A stretch of DNA of 59,485 nt from Domibacillus antri. GTDB lineage: Bacteria > Bacillota > Bacilli > Bacillales > Domibacillaceae. The notes beneath the pieces were generated by a model, which had not been told where the DNA came from, made no database searches, and saw only the letters and a program-made list of their open reading frames with translations. The position numbers were made by a program, and so were the translations under genes. The stretch is taken from positions 1 to 59,485 of the forward strand of contig NZ_MSDU01000048.1 in the NCBI RefSeq assembly GCF_001936625.1, in the 5' to 3' direction. Below, one piece after another: positions 52,485 to 59,485 of the stretch (the stretch's first letter is position 1; the number at the start of each line of letters is the position of its first letter).

Positions 52485-52529
52485 CAAAAAAACTCACACT
52501 GATCCCGCTGGCGGGTGTCAATGTGAGTC
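52485..52529 (-). terminator. glpFK leader terminator, predicted GlpP target
   Basis: On the minus strand ACTCACATTGACACCCGC folds against GCGGGATCAGTGTGAGT and is followed by TTTTTTTG. It shares the GGAGA leader segment with the glpD leader. Confidence 0.85.
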
Positions 52530-52566
52530 TCCATGTTCTCTTTCACAAATTTATGAACTTATATTT

Positions 52567-52595
52567 ATCCTACACGCAAATGGAAGCGGTGTCAA
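52567..52595 (-). promoter_or_regulatory. glpFK promoter with possible cre site
   Basis: TTGACA (52595-52590), a 17-base spacer and TAGGAT (52572-52567). The -35 overlaps TGACACCGCTTCCA (52594-52581), which departs from the catabolite-response consensus TGWAANCGNTNWCA at two positions. Confidence 0.65.
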
Positions 52596-52658
52596 TTGTT
52601 TTTTCGATTGTTTCAAAGGTGTCTGTTTTTCGGTATGATAAAAACAGGAGGAGATGAA

Positions 52659-53417
52659 ATGGAAGTCAATTTAAATCAATTAAAGCAGCATAAGTCTATA
52701 GAGAAGAAAGAATACAAAACAGAGCTCGAAAAATATCAGCGCCGTCTGCTCAGTTTGCAGCAGCTTTTGTTTCGGGAGAAAATCGGCCTCCTTATTGCAA
52801 TGGAAGGAGTGGACGCTGCCGGGAAAGGAGGCGCCATTAAACGGTTGACCGCTCAGCTTGATCCGCGCGGTATTGTTGTTCATCCGATTTCCGCACCGGC
52901 TCCTCATGAATTGCGCTATCACTACATGCATCGTTTTTGGCGGAAACTCCCGCAGCATGGTCAAATTGCGATTTTTGACCGCTCCTGGTACGGCCGTATT
53001 TTAGTCGAACGAATTGAAAGATACGCAGCGAAAGAGGAATGGAAGCGGGCATACGATGAAATCAATCATTTTGAAAAGCTGTTGACGGATGACCGGTACA
53101 TCTTGATTAAATTTTGGGTTCAAATATCAAAAGACGAGCAGCTGCGCCGGTTTGAAGAACGTCAAAATAATCCGCTCAAAAGATGGAAAATAACAGAAGA
53201 AGACTGGCGCAACCGCAACAAATGGGATGCGTATACAGATGCGGCCGAAGAAATGATGCGCCGTACCGATCACGACTACGCACCATGGCATGTAATCGAA
53301 GGAAATGATAAAAAATATGCCCGGGTCACAATTTTGCGGAAAACGGTCGAACATATCGAAAAATATGTACTCGAATCAGGATTAAATCTTCCTGAATATT
53401 CATTATTTGGCGCATAA
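52659..53417 (+). CDS. Polyphosphate kinase 2 family protein
   Basis: About 252 residues from ATG 52659 (MEVNLNQLKQHKSIEKKEYK) with AGGAGGAG before it. Walker A LIAMEGVDAAGKGGAIKRLT near residue 45, lid and Walker B FRKLPQHGQIAIFDRSWYGR, and FEERQNNPLKRWKITEEDWR are typical of PPK2. It moves phosphate between polyphosphate and nucleotides; the class (AMP or ADP) is not clear. It diverges from glpF and is an insertion between glpP and glpF compared with B. subtilis. Confidence 0.93.
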   Translation: MEVNLNQLKQHKSIEKKEYKTELEKYQRRLLSLQQLLFREKIGLLIAMEGVDAAGKGGAIKRLTAQLDPRGIVVHPISAPAPHELRYHYMHRFWRKLPQHGQIAIFDRSWYGRILVERIERYAAKEEWKRAYDEINHFEKLLTDDRYILIKFWVQISKDEQLRRFEERQNNPLKRWKITEEDWRNRNKWDAYTDAAEEMMRRTDHDYAPWHVIEGNDKKYARVTILRKTVEHIEKYVLESGLNLPEYSLFGA

Positions 53418-53487
53418 TAAAAGGTGGAGCTTTCCCATAAACTGCAGGTGGCGAAGGACCAGCCGGCCATCGATATAGAAAGTAGAT

Positions 53488-53693
53488 GGGGATGTCTCAA
53501 AAGCTTAATAAGAAACCCCTTTTTCATTTCTATGACCGGATTTCTTGCACTTTGGACCGGTTTCCTTGTAATTTGGGCCGAATTCCCGTAAATTCGGCCT
53601 TCAAGAGGCGGAATCCGGCTTTCATATCGATAAATCGGCCTAAATGGCTCAGAATCCGGCCTTCCCCCCATACTTATGGGACATCCTCATCTC
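53488..53693. mobile_element. Short intergenic repeat element with inverted ends (MITE-like)
   Basis: GGGGATGTCTCAAAAG at 53488-53503 and CTTATGGGACATCCTC at about 53677-53692 form imperfect inverted ends. Between them are 21-22 base units such as GACCGGATTTCTTGCACTTT, GACCGGTTTCCTTGTAATTT and GGCCGAATTCCCGTAAATTC. No reading frame of its own. Ends of the GGGGCTGTCTCAAAAG kind are used by IS1182-like transposases in Bacillaceae; a related end starts at 59410. Confidence 0.55.
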
Positions 53694-53699
53694 TCCCAT

Positions 53700-54260
53700 T
53701 CATTCACCTTCAAATTCTTTCCACAGGGCAATATCAGAAGTCGTAACAGCTGATGCCCCCGCTTTAAGCGCAGCCGCTACTTCTTCCTTCGTGTCAATTA
53801 ACCCGCCGGCAAAAATCGGCTTACCTGTCTCCCGGCGGATCGCTTCAATAATTTTCGGCGCTACACCCGGCAGCACCTCAATAAAATCCGGATCCGCTTT
53901 TTGCGCGAGTTTCACACTCCGGCTTAATGCATTTGAATCGAGAATAAACGCCCGCTGCGTAGCAATAAGTCCTTTTTGTTTTGCTTTGATGAGCGCCGAC
54001 CCTTTTGTAGAAATAATGCCGTGCGGTTTCGCGTAACGGGCGATGAATTCCACCCCATGTTCATCCCCGGTCAGCCCGCTGATTAAATCAAGATGGACAA
54101 ACATTTTTTTCTCGTACTGGCGCGCCAGATCCATCACGCTTTTTACCATGCCGATGTGCAAATCTAAAAACACACCGTATTCAAAGTTCATGTCCAGCAT
54201 TTTTTCAAAATCTTTCATTGAACGGATAGCCGGCAATATTTTTTGTCCATTAAATGACAT
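53700..54260 (-). CDS. glpP: Glycerol uptake operon antiterminator
   Basis: A 186-residue GlpP: ILPAIRSMKDFEKMLDMNFE at the start, then FVHLDLISGLTGDEHGVEFI and FIEVLPGVAPKIIEAIRRET. TIM-barrel-like fold binding glycerol-3-phosphate and leader RNA. It is separated from the structural glp genes by ppk2 and the repeat element, and from mutL by only 11 bases, so it is probably cotranscribed with mutSL. Confidence 0.95.
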   Translation of the reverse strand: MSFNGQKILPAIRSMKDFEKMLDMNFEYGVFLDLHIGMVKSVMDLARQYEKKMFVHLDLISGLTGDEHGVEFIARYAKPHGIISTKGSALIKAKQKGLIATQRAFILDSNALSRSVKLAQKADPDFIEVLPGVAPKIIEAIRRETGKPIFAGGLIDTKEEVAAALKAGASAVTTSDIALWKEFEGE

Positions 54261-54271
54261 AAAGCACCTCC

Positions 54272-56095
54272 TTACATAATTCGTTTAAACATTTTTTCGA
54301 TATCATAGTTGGATAGATGAATCGCAATCGGCCGGCCGTGCGGGCATGTAAATGGATCTTCGCTTTCCCGCAGATCATGCAGCAGCTGCTCGATTTCATC
54401 GTTCCGTAAATGACGGTTCGCTTTGATCGATCCTTTACAGCTCATTAAAATCGCCGCTTCTTCACGAATTTTTTTCACATCCGGCTTTTTCATCTGCAGC
54501 ACTTCTTCAATCATTTCTTCAATAACTTCGCGCTCTTCATTTTTTGGAAACCATGATGGATGCGCACGGACAATATACGACTTATCGCCAAACGGTTCTA
54601 AAAACACACCGACTTCTTCAAGAGAAGCACGGTTTTCTTCAATTTTAAGCCATTCATCCGCTGAAAAATCAAATGTCATCGGAATGAGCAGTTCCTGCAG
54701 TTCATTTTCAACCTGTCCGACTTTTTCGCGGTAATATTCGTATTTCAACCTTTCTTGAGCGGCATGCTGGTCAATCATATATAAGCCGTTTTCGTTTTGT
54801 GCAAAAATGTAGGTGCCGTGCATTTGCCCGATAGGATACAGCGGCGGCATTCGTTTAGCAGACGGTTTTTCCGGTTCGCGTTCAGGTTCTGGTTCGCGCA
54901 CATCCGGTGGTTCAGGCGCATCCGAAAATGGGATCATCGGTGCCGGTTCTTTTACCGGTTCATCGTAAAATACGGGATCATACAGCTTTTTGACTTCTTC
55001 TGACGGCGGAAGCACCGGTTTAGACGGCCTTGATGCCTCAAATTGAAACGCACGCTGTTCGGTGAAATCCTTTCGTTTTTTTAACGTTGGTAAAGCATCC
55101 GGTATGAGCGTTTCTTTACGGAGCGCCTCTTTAACAGCGGCAGTGATTTGCGTACATAGTTCCTGTTCTTTGCTGAAACGAACTTCTAATTTGGACGGGT
55201 GGACATTTACATCGACTAAAATCGGATCCATTTTTACATTGACCAGCACGATCGGATAGCGGCCGACCGGCAAAAAGGTATGATAGCCTTCTAAAATAGC
55301 GTTCGACACTTTGAAGTTTTTAATGAACCGGCCATTCACCATTATCGACATGTAATTTCGTGAGGCCCGGGTCAATTCCGGCAGCGAAATAAAGCCGGAC
55401 ACGTCAAAATCCAGTGATTGAGCCGAGATTGGAATCATGTTTTTGGCGATGCTGATTCCGTAAATGGCCGCCAGCACTTGTTTCGCATCCCCGTTCCCGT
55501 TTGTTTTCAGCAGTTCGCGGCCGTTATGGCGCAGACGGAATGAGACGTCGGGGCGGCTGAGTGCCATCCGGTTAACAACGTCTGTAATATTGCCAAGTTC
55601 GGTATGCACGCTTTTCATATATTTTAAACGGGCGGGTGTATTGAAAAATAAATTAGAGACAACGATTTCGGTTCCTTTTCGTGCCAGACCCGGTTTTTTT
55701 GACTGGATGACACCGCCGGACAGAACAATTTCCGTGCCGGCTTCTTCACCGGTTGATGTCGTCATGATTAAATCGGAGACAGAAGCAATACTCGGCAAGG
55801 CTTCACCGCGAAAGCCGAGTGTTCGAATACGAAACAGATCGTTTTCATCTTTAATTTTGCTTGTCGCATGCCGGTAAAAGGCGCGTTCGACGTCATCTGG
55901 ATCGATGCCGTCGCCGTTATCGTTGACGCGGATCGAAGCAAGGCCCGCTTCTTCCACGTCAATTTCCACGACCGTACTGCCGGCGTCCAGTGCATTTTCA
56001 GTTAGCTCTTTCACGACGGAAGCCGGACGTTCCACTACTTCACCGGCGGCAATTTTATTGGACAGCGATTCATCGAGCTGCTTAATGATGCCCAT
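54272..56095 (-). CDS. mutL: DNA mismatch repair protein MutL
   Basis: A 607-residue mismatch repair protein. GHKL ATPase motifs: [47 protein letters not shown]. After a Pro/Glu-rich linker (residues 340-410) the C-terminal domain carries the endonuclease motif [19 protein letters not shown] (DQHA-x2-E-x4-E) present in organisms without MutH, and [12 protein letters not shown] and [11 protein letters not shown]. Confidence 0.97.
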   Translation of the reverse strand: MGIIKQLDESLSNKIAAGEVVERPASVVKELTENALDAGSTVVEIDVEEAGLASIRVNDNGDGIDPDDVERAFYRHATSKIKDENDLFRIRTLGFRGEALPSIASVSDLIMTTSTGEEAGTEIVLSGGVIQSKKPGLARKGTEIVVSNLFFNTPARLKYMKSVHTELGNITDVVNRMALSRPDVSFRLRHNGRELLKTNGNGDAKQVLAAIYGISIAKNMIPISAQSLDFDVSGFISLPELTRASRNYMSIMVNGRFIKNFKVSNAILEGYHTFLPVGRYPIVLVNVKMDPILVDVNVHPSKLEVRFSKEQELCTQITAAVKEALRKETLIPDALPTLKKRKDFTEQRAFQFEASRPSKPVLPPSEEVKKLYDPVFYDEPVKEPAPMIPFSDAPEPPDVREPEPEREPEKPSAKRMPPLYPIGQMHGTYIFAQNENGLYMIDQHAAQERLKYEYYREKVGQVENELQELLIPMTFDFSADEWLKIEENRASLEEVGVFLEPFGDKSYIVRAHPSWFPKNEEREVIEEMIEEVLQMKKPDVKKIREEAAILMSCKGSIKANRHLRNDEIEQLLHDLRESEDPFTCPHGRPIAIHLSNYDIEKMFKRIM

Positions 56096-56121
56096 TTTAT
56101 CACCTCTTTTTCGTTCTCACA

Positions 56122-58695
56122 TTATCTTTTAACGCCGTTTCGATTCTTCACTGATTTTTGCAGCGCATAGAGTGTATTCATCGCTTCTAATGGTGTCATT
56201 TCCATAATGTCATAGCTTAAAAGCGTTGAAATGAGTGACTGTTCTTCTTTTGGAGCTGTCTCTTTCACTGGTTCAGGCTCGTCAAAAAACGAAAGCTGCC
56301 CTTCATTAACGACGGCCGGCTTGTCTTTTTTATTTTCAAGAGAGTGCAGCAATTCATCGGCACGAGCGATCACATCTTCCGGAAGACCGGCCAGCTGCGC
56401 CACATGAATGCCGTAACTTTTATCGGCGGCACCGTCTTTTACTTTATGCAAAAAGACGACTTTTCCGTTTTGCTCCGCAGCGGTTACATGAACGTTTTGA
56501 ACGTGTGTAAGCGACTGATCCAGCACCGTCAATTCATGGTAATGGGTGGAGAACAATGTCTTCGCTTTAATGTTTGTATGAATGTATTCAATCATAGCCT
56601 GCGCCAGTGCCATCCCGTCATATGTGGATGTTCCCCGCCCAATTTCATCGAATAAAATAAGCGAGCGGTCCGTTGCATTGACAATCGCATGTTTTGCTTC
56701 CAGCATCTCGACCATAAAGGTGCTCTGGCCGGAAACTAAATCATCCGCGGCGCCAATTCGTGTGAAAATTTGATCAAAAATAGGAAGGATCGCTTTTTCA
56801 GCGGGAACGTAGCAGCCAATCTGCGCCAGGATGGAAATGAGAGCTGTCTGCCGCATGTAGGTGCTTTTCCCTGACATATTTGGACCTGTAATGAGCAGCA
56901 TGTCCCGTTCAGGTCCCATCAGACAATTATTCGGTACGAACAGCTGGGCATCCATGACTTTTTCTACGACCGGATGGCGTCCTTCCTCAATGATCATCGT
57001 CCGGTCTTGCGAAAATACTGGACGCACAAACCGGCGCGATTCACTGATGGCGGCAAAACATTGAAGAACGTCTATTTCACTAACTGTCCGGGCAAGATGC
57101 TGAAGACGCGAAATGAATTCCTTCACTTTCTCCCGCAGCTGAGAAAAAAGCTCATATTCAAGCTCCATCATTTGATCATTGGCTTCTAAAATAAGCGTTT
57201 CTTTTTCTTTTAGCTCCGGCGTCACAAACCGCTCACAGTTCGCGAGTGTCTGCTTTCGTTCGTACCGCCCTTCTTCAAGGAAATGGAGATTGGCTTTTGT
57301 CACTTCTATATAATAGCCAAAAATACGGTTATAGCCGATTTTCAGTGATTTAATGCCTGTTTTTTCACGCTCTTCTTTTTCGAGCTCCGCGATCCACTGT
57401 TTTCCGTTCCGTGCAGCATCCCGGTATTCATCAAGCTGTGTATGGAATCCGTCCTTGATCATGCCGCCTTCTTTCACGGAAATAGGCGGCTCATGGATCA
57501 GTGCGCGGTCGAGCAGGTCATACAATTCGGTACACGGATCAAGCTTGTCCGCTAATTGCTGCACTTCATCTCCATTAATTTTTTTTAATAGATTTGTTAA
57601 CAGCGGAATTTGCCCTAGTGATTTTTTCAGCTGAACAAGGTCACGCGCATTCACATTGCCAAAGGCGACACGTCCTGCGAGGCGCTCTAAATCATATACT
57701 TCCTTTAACTGTTCACGCAGTTCTTCCCGTTCGAAAAAATTCGCCATAAACGTTTCCACGATGTCCAGACGGCGGTTAATGTCCGCTTCATTTAACAGCG
57801 GCCGGTCGATCCATTGCTTTAAAAGCCGCCCTCCCATTGCTGTTTTTGTTTCATCCAGCAGCCATAAAAGCGACCCTTTCCGTCCTTTAGAACGGATCGT
57901 TTCCGTCAATTCAAGGTTTCGTTTCGAAAAATAATCGATGTTCATATAATCGCGGATTTCATATTGCTCTGCCGGCTGCAAGTGATCAAGGTTTCGCTTT
58001 TGCGTGCGGTGCAGGTAATGATAAAGACGGGCAGTTCCTTTTCTCAGTAAGGAATGCGTTAATTTTGTCATGAGCGCGTCAAATTCAAATTCATCTGTAT
58101 TTTCTTCAACGGAAATAACCGCACCAAGACGGCCTATCATTTGCTTTATTTCATTCTCCGTCCACGTGCCATTCGTGATGACTTCTTTGACACCGTATGC
58201 CGCAAGTTCGTGCAGTGCGCCGTCAAATGATTGAAAAACAGCTGTACGGCATTCACCTGTTGTCAAGTCTGCCGCCGCAATGGCATATTCACTTCCGGAC
58301 CGCTCAAATGACGCAAGATAATGATTTTCTTTTTCTTGAATACCGGCTCCTTCCATCATCGTACCCGGTGTGATGACTTGAACAACTTCACGTTTGATCA
58401 CGCCTTTTGCCTGCTTCGGATCTTCCCGCTGCTCGCAAATGGCTACTTTATGCCCTGCTTCAATCAGTCTTTCGATGTATCCTTTGGCCGAATGATAGGG
58501 CACGCCGCACATCGGGATGCGGTCTTCGCTGCCGCCGTCACGCGAGGTTAATGTAATTTCAAGAATTTGACTCGCTTTCAAGGCATCGTCAAAAAACATT
58601 TCATAAAAGTCGCCGAGGCGAAAAAATAAAAAGGCATCTTCATAGTCTGCCTTTACACGTAAATATTGCTGAATCATTGGAGTATATTGTGCCAT
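56122..58695 (-). CDS. mutS: DNA mismatch repair protein MutS
   Basis: An 857-residue mismatch sensor. Mismatch-reading motif [19 protein letters not shown] (Phe and Glu) near residue 26, connector and lever parts, then the ABC-type ATPase with Walker [41 protein letters not shown] and the [12 protein letters not shown] segment. The C-terminal tail ([40 protein letters not shown]) includes the beta-clamp-binding-like stretch. It precedes mutL by 26 bases. Confidence 0.97.
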   Translation of the reverse strand: MAQYTPMIQQYLRVKADYEDAFLFFRLGDFYEMFFDDALKASQILEITLTSRDGGSEDRIPMCGVPYHSAKGYIERLIEAGHKVAICEQREDPKQAKGVIKREVVQVITPGTMMEGAGIQEKENHYLASFERSGSEYAIAAADLTTGECRTAVFQSFDGALHELAAYGVKEVITNGTWTENEIKQMIGRLGAVISVEENTDEFEFDALMTKLTHSLLRKGTARLYHYLHRTQKRNLDHLQPAEQYEIRDYMNIDYFSKRNLELTETIRSKGRKGSLLWLLDETKTAMGGRLLKQWIDRPLLNEADINRRLDIVETFMANFFEREELREQLKEVYDLERLAGRVAFGNVNARDLVQLKKSLGQIPLLTNLLKKINGDEVQQLADKLDPCTELYDLLDRALIHEPPISVKEGGMIKDGFHTQLDEYRDAARNGKQWIAELEKEEREKTGIKSLKIGYNRIFGYYIEVTKANLHFLEEGRYERKQTLANCERFVTPELKEKETLILEANDQMMELEYELFSQLREKVKEFISRLQHLARTVSEIDVLQCFAAISESRRFVRPVFSQDRTMIIEEGRHPVVEKVMDAQLFVPNNCLMGPERDMLLITGPNMSGKSTYMRQTALISILAQIGCYVPAEKAILPIFDQIFTRIGAADDLVSGQSTFMVEMLEAKHAIVNATDRSLILFDEIGRGTSTYDGMALAQAMIEYIHTNIKAKTLFSTHYHELTVLDQSLTHVQNVHVTAAEQNGKVVFLHKVKDGAADKSYGIHVAQLAGLPEDVIARADELLHSLENKKDKPAVVNEGQLSFFDEPEPVKETAPKEEQSLISTLLSYDIMEMTPLEAMNTLYALQKSVKNRNGVKR

Positions 58696-58746
58696 GATTA
58701 ATCCCTCTCTGTCGGTCTTCTTATGCTAGTATAGCACACAGAAAAA

Positions 58747-58772
58747 AGCGGGAAAACAGTCTGCTTCCCGCT
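58747..58772 (-). terminator. cotE terminator
   Basis: On the minus strand AGCGGGAA and TTCCCGCT form the stem, with TTTTTTCTG after it; it lies just after the cotE stop and before the mutS promoter (TGCTATACT, extended -10). Confidence 0.88.
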
Positions 58773-58778
58773 GCGCTA

Positions 58779-59279
58779 TTATTTGGAATCATGTTCTTCC
58801 GCCGTTTCCCGCTCACATTCCCACTCATCTTCAAACGAGTTAACGGACACGACTATTTTCGTTTCACCCGTTACTTCTACAGACAATTCACGCTCCGCCT
58901 GCACGTTAATTTTCGTGCCGCAGTCACTGATAACGGCTTCCTGGCAGTTTGGCTGCTGAATCACTTTTACCCACACATCGTCATCACCCTTGCTGTCATC
59001 ATCACGGTAGGAAAGTTTAATTTTATCTTTATATTCCACTTTTTCAGTTACGACCGCAGTTTTTGTATGATTATGATAGGAATACCAGACGTTAATTTCA
59101 TATGTGCCGAATACTTCTGTTTTATCCCCGGCTTTTTTTGCCTTATATTCATGGTTGATGATCCAGCAGCCGAGAATGCCGGACGGCTTATTGGGCGGTA
59201 AGACCGTATGGTGTGTCTGCGTGTACTTTCTGCCTTTGGCGACGACGGACTTCGTGATGATTTCGCGATATTGACTCAA
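58779..59279 (-). CDS. cotE: Outer spore coat protein CotE
   Basis: A 166-residue coat morphogenetic protein: [20 protein letters not shown], then [20 protein letters not shown] and [20 protein letters not shown]. The start is TTG 59279 behind AGGAGGG. B. subtilis CotE has 181 residues; here the acidic C-terminal tail ([13 protein letters not shown]) is shorter. CATACAAT at 59319-59312 on the minus strand matches the sigma-E -10 element, fitting mother-cell expression, though no good -35 is seen. Confidence 0.95.
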   Translation of the reverse strand: MSQYREIITKSVVAKGRKYTQTHHTVLPPNKPSGILGCWIINHEYKAKKAGDKTEVFGTYEINVWYSYHNHTKTAVVTEKVEYKDKIKLSYRDDDSKGDDDVWVKVIQQPNCQEAVISDCGTKINVQAERELSVEVTGETKIVVSVNSFEDEWECERETAEEHDSK

Positions 59280-59408
59280 GATGTGCGTCCCTCCTCTTTG
59301 TTAGTCTCTGTATTGTATGCAGGGGGATTGAGTGGTGTGCCCATAAATTTACGCTTTTTGTCAGCTGCCTTTTTTCAATCTGCATCAGGTCAGGGATGAC
59401 AAAAAAAT

Positions 59409-59485
59409 TGGGGCTGTCTCAAAAGCCTCTTAAATGAAGAATATCCGGCGGGTTCTTGAAAAGTACCCGCCGGATTTTTTCGTTT
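59409..59485. repeat. Start of a second repeat element (runs off window)
   Basis: GGGGCTGTCTCAAAAGCC at 59410 is 13/16 identical to the end of the element at 53488 and is typical of IS1182-like ends. A strong hairpin follows: AATCCGGCGGGT-type arms (ATCCGGCGGGT and ACCCGCCGGAT, about 59442-59476) with TTTTTT after it. Its other end lies outside the window. Confidence 0.45.

Overview
The window comes from a low-to-mid GC endospore-forming member of the Bacillaceae. The evidence is host genes such as cotE, spoVK, a GerA-type germinant receptor operon, hfq-miaA, glnRA and glpPFKD-mutSL, in an arrangement close to the Bacillus subtilis cotE-mutSL / hfq / glnRA region. The species cannot be fixed from the sequence alone.

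About 37 kb on the left (1 to about 36,990) is one end of a temperate prophage integrated just downstream of glnA; its other end lies outside the window. From left to right it holds: a tail fibre cut by the window edge (1-1057); a P2-like contractile tail and baseplate module (gpI, J, W, U, V, D, X, tape measure, E/E', tube, sheath; 1066-10599); head completion genes (10603-12952); capsid, protease, portal and gpW-like joiner (12975-16682); a GpA/Nu1 type terminase with a cos-like region in front (16704-19150); an isolated gene between two terminators (19212-19817); an ASCH protein and a late regulator of the RinA/ArpU kind (20008-20935); a gene-free AT-rich stretch with an array of GGTAACAGAT-type repeats that looks like a replication origin (20966-21323); and a replication and recombination module (primase-helicase, sigma-like factor, small family B DNA polymerase, DUF669 protein, RecA-like ATPase, YqaJ nuclease, SNF2 helicase, VRR-NUC nuclease; 21319-30919). 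Small early genes, an antirepressor and a Cro-like regulator follow (30912-34120). Almost all of these run leftwards. The lysogeny block runs rightwards: repressor, an ImmA/IrrE peptidase with an unusual zinc-ribbon tail, and a tyrosine integrase that ends beside the glnA terminator.

Two small transcription units on the + strand run against the lytic genes. One is a promoter plus a 56-residue hydrophobic-then-cationic peptide resembling the YonT type I toxin in layout (23209-23565). The other is a TATAAT box followed by a short two-hairpin RNA ending in a terminator (31732-31804). No lysis genes are visible and they probably lie left of the window.

The host part (37,038-59,485) reads mostly leftwards: glnA and glnR with GlnR boxes; a four-gene germinant receptor operon (A, C, B and a small candidate D subunit); ynbB; a divergent TRIC/UPF0126 membrane protein; a TetR regulator with a palindromic operator; spoVK, hfq and miaA; the glycerol genes glpD, glpK and glpF, each transcript unit with a leader terminator of the GlpP type; a divergent ppk2; glpP; mutL, mutS and cotE. 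A 0.2-kb repeat element with inverted ends lies between ppk2 and glpP, and a related end sequence starts at the right edge of the window.
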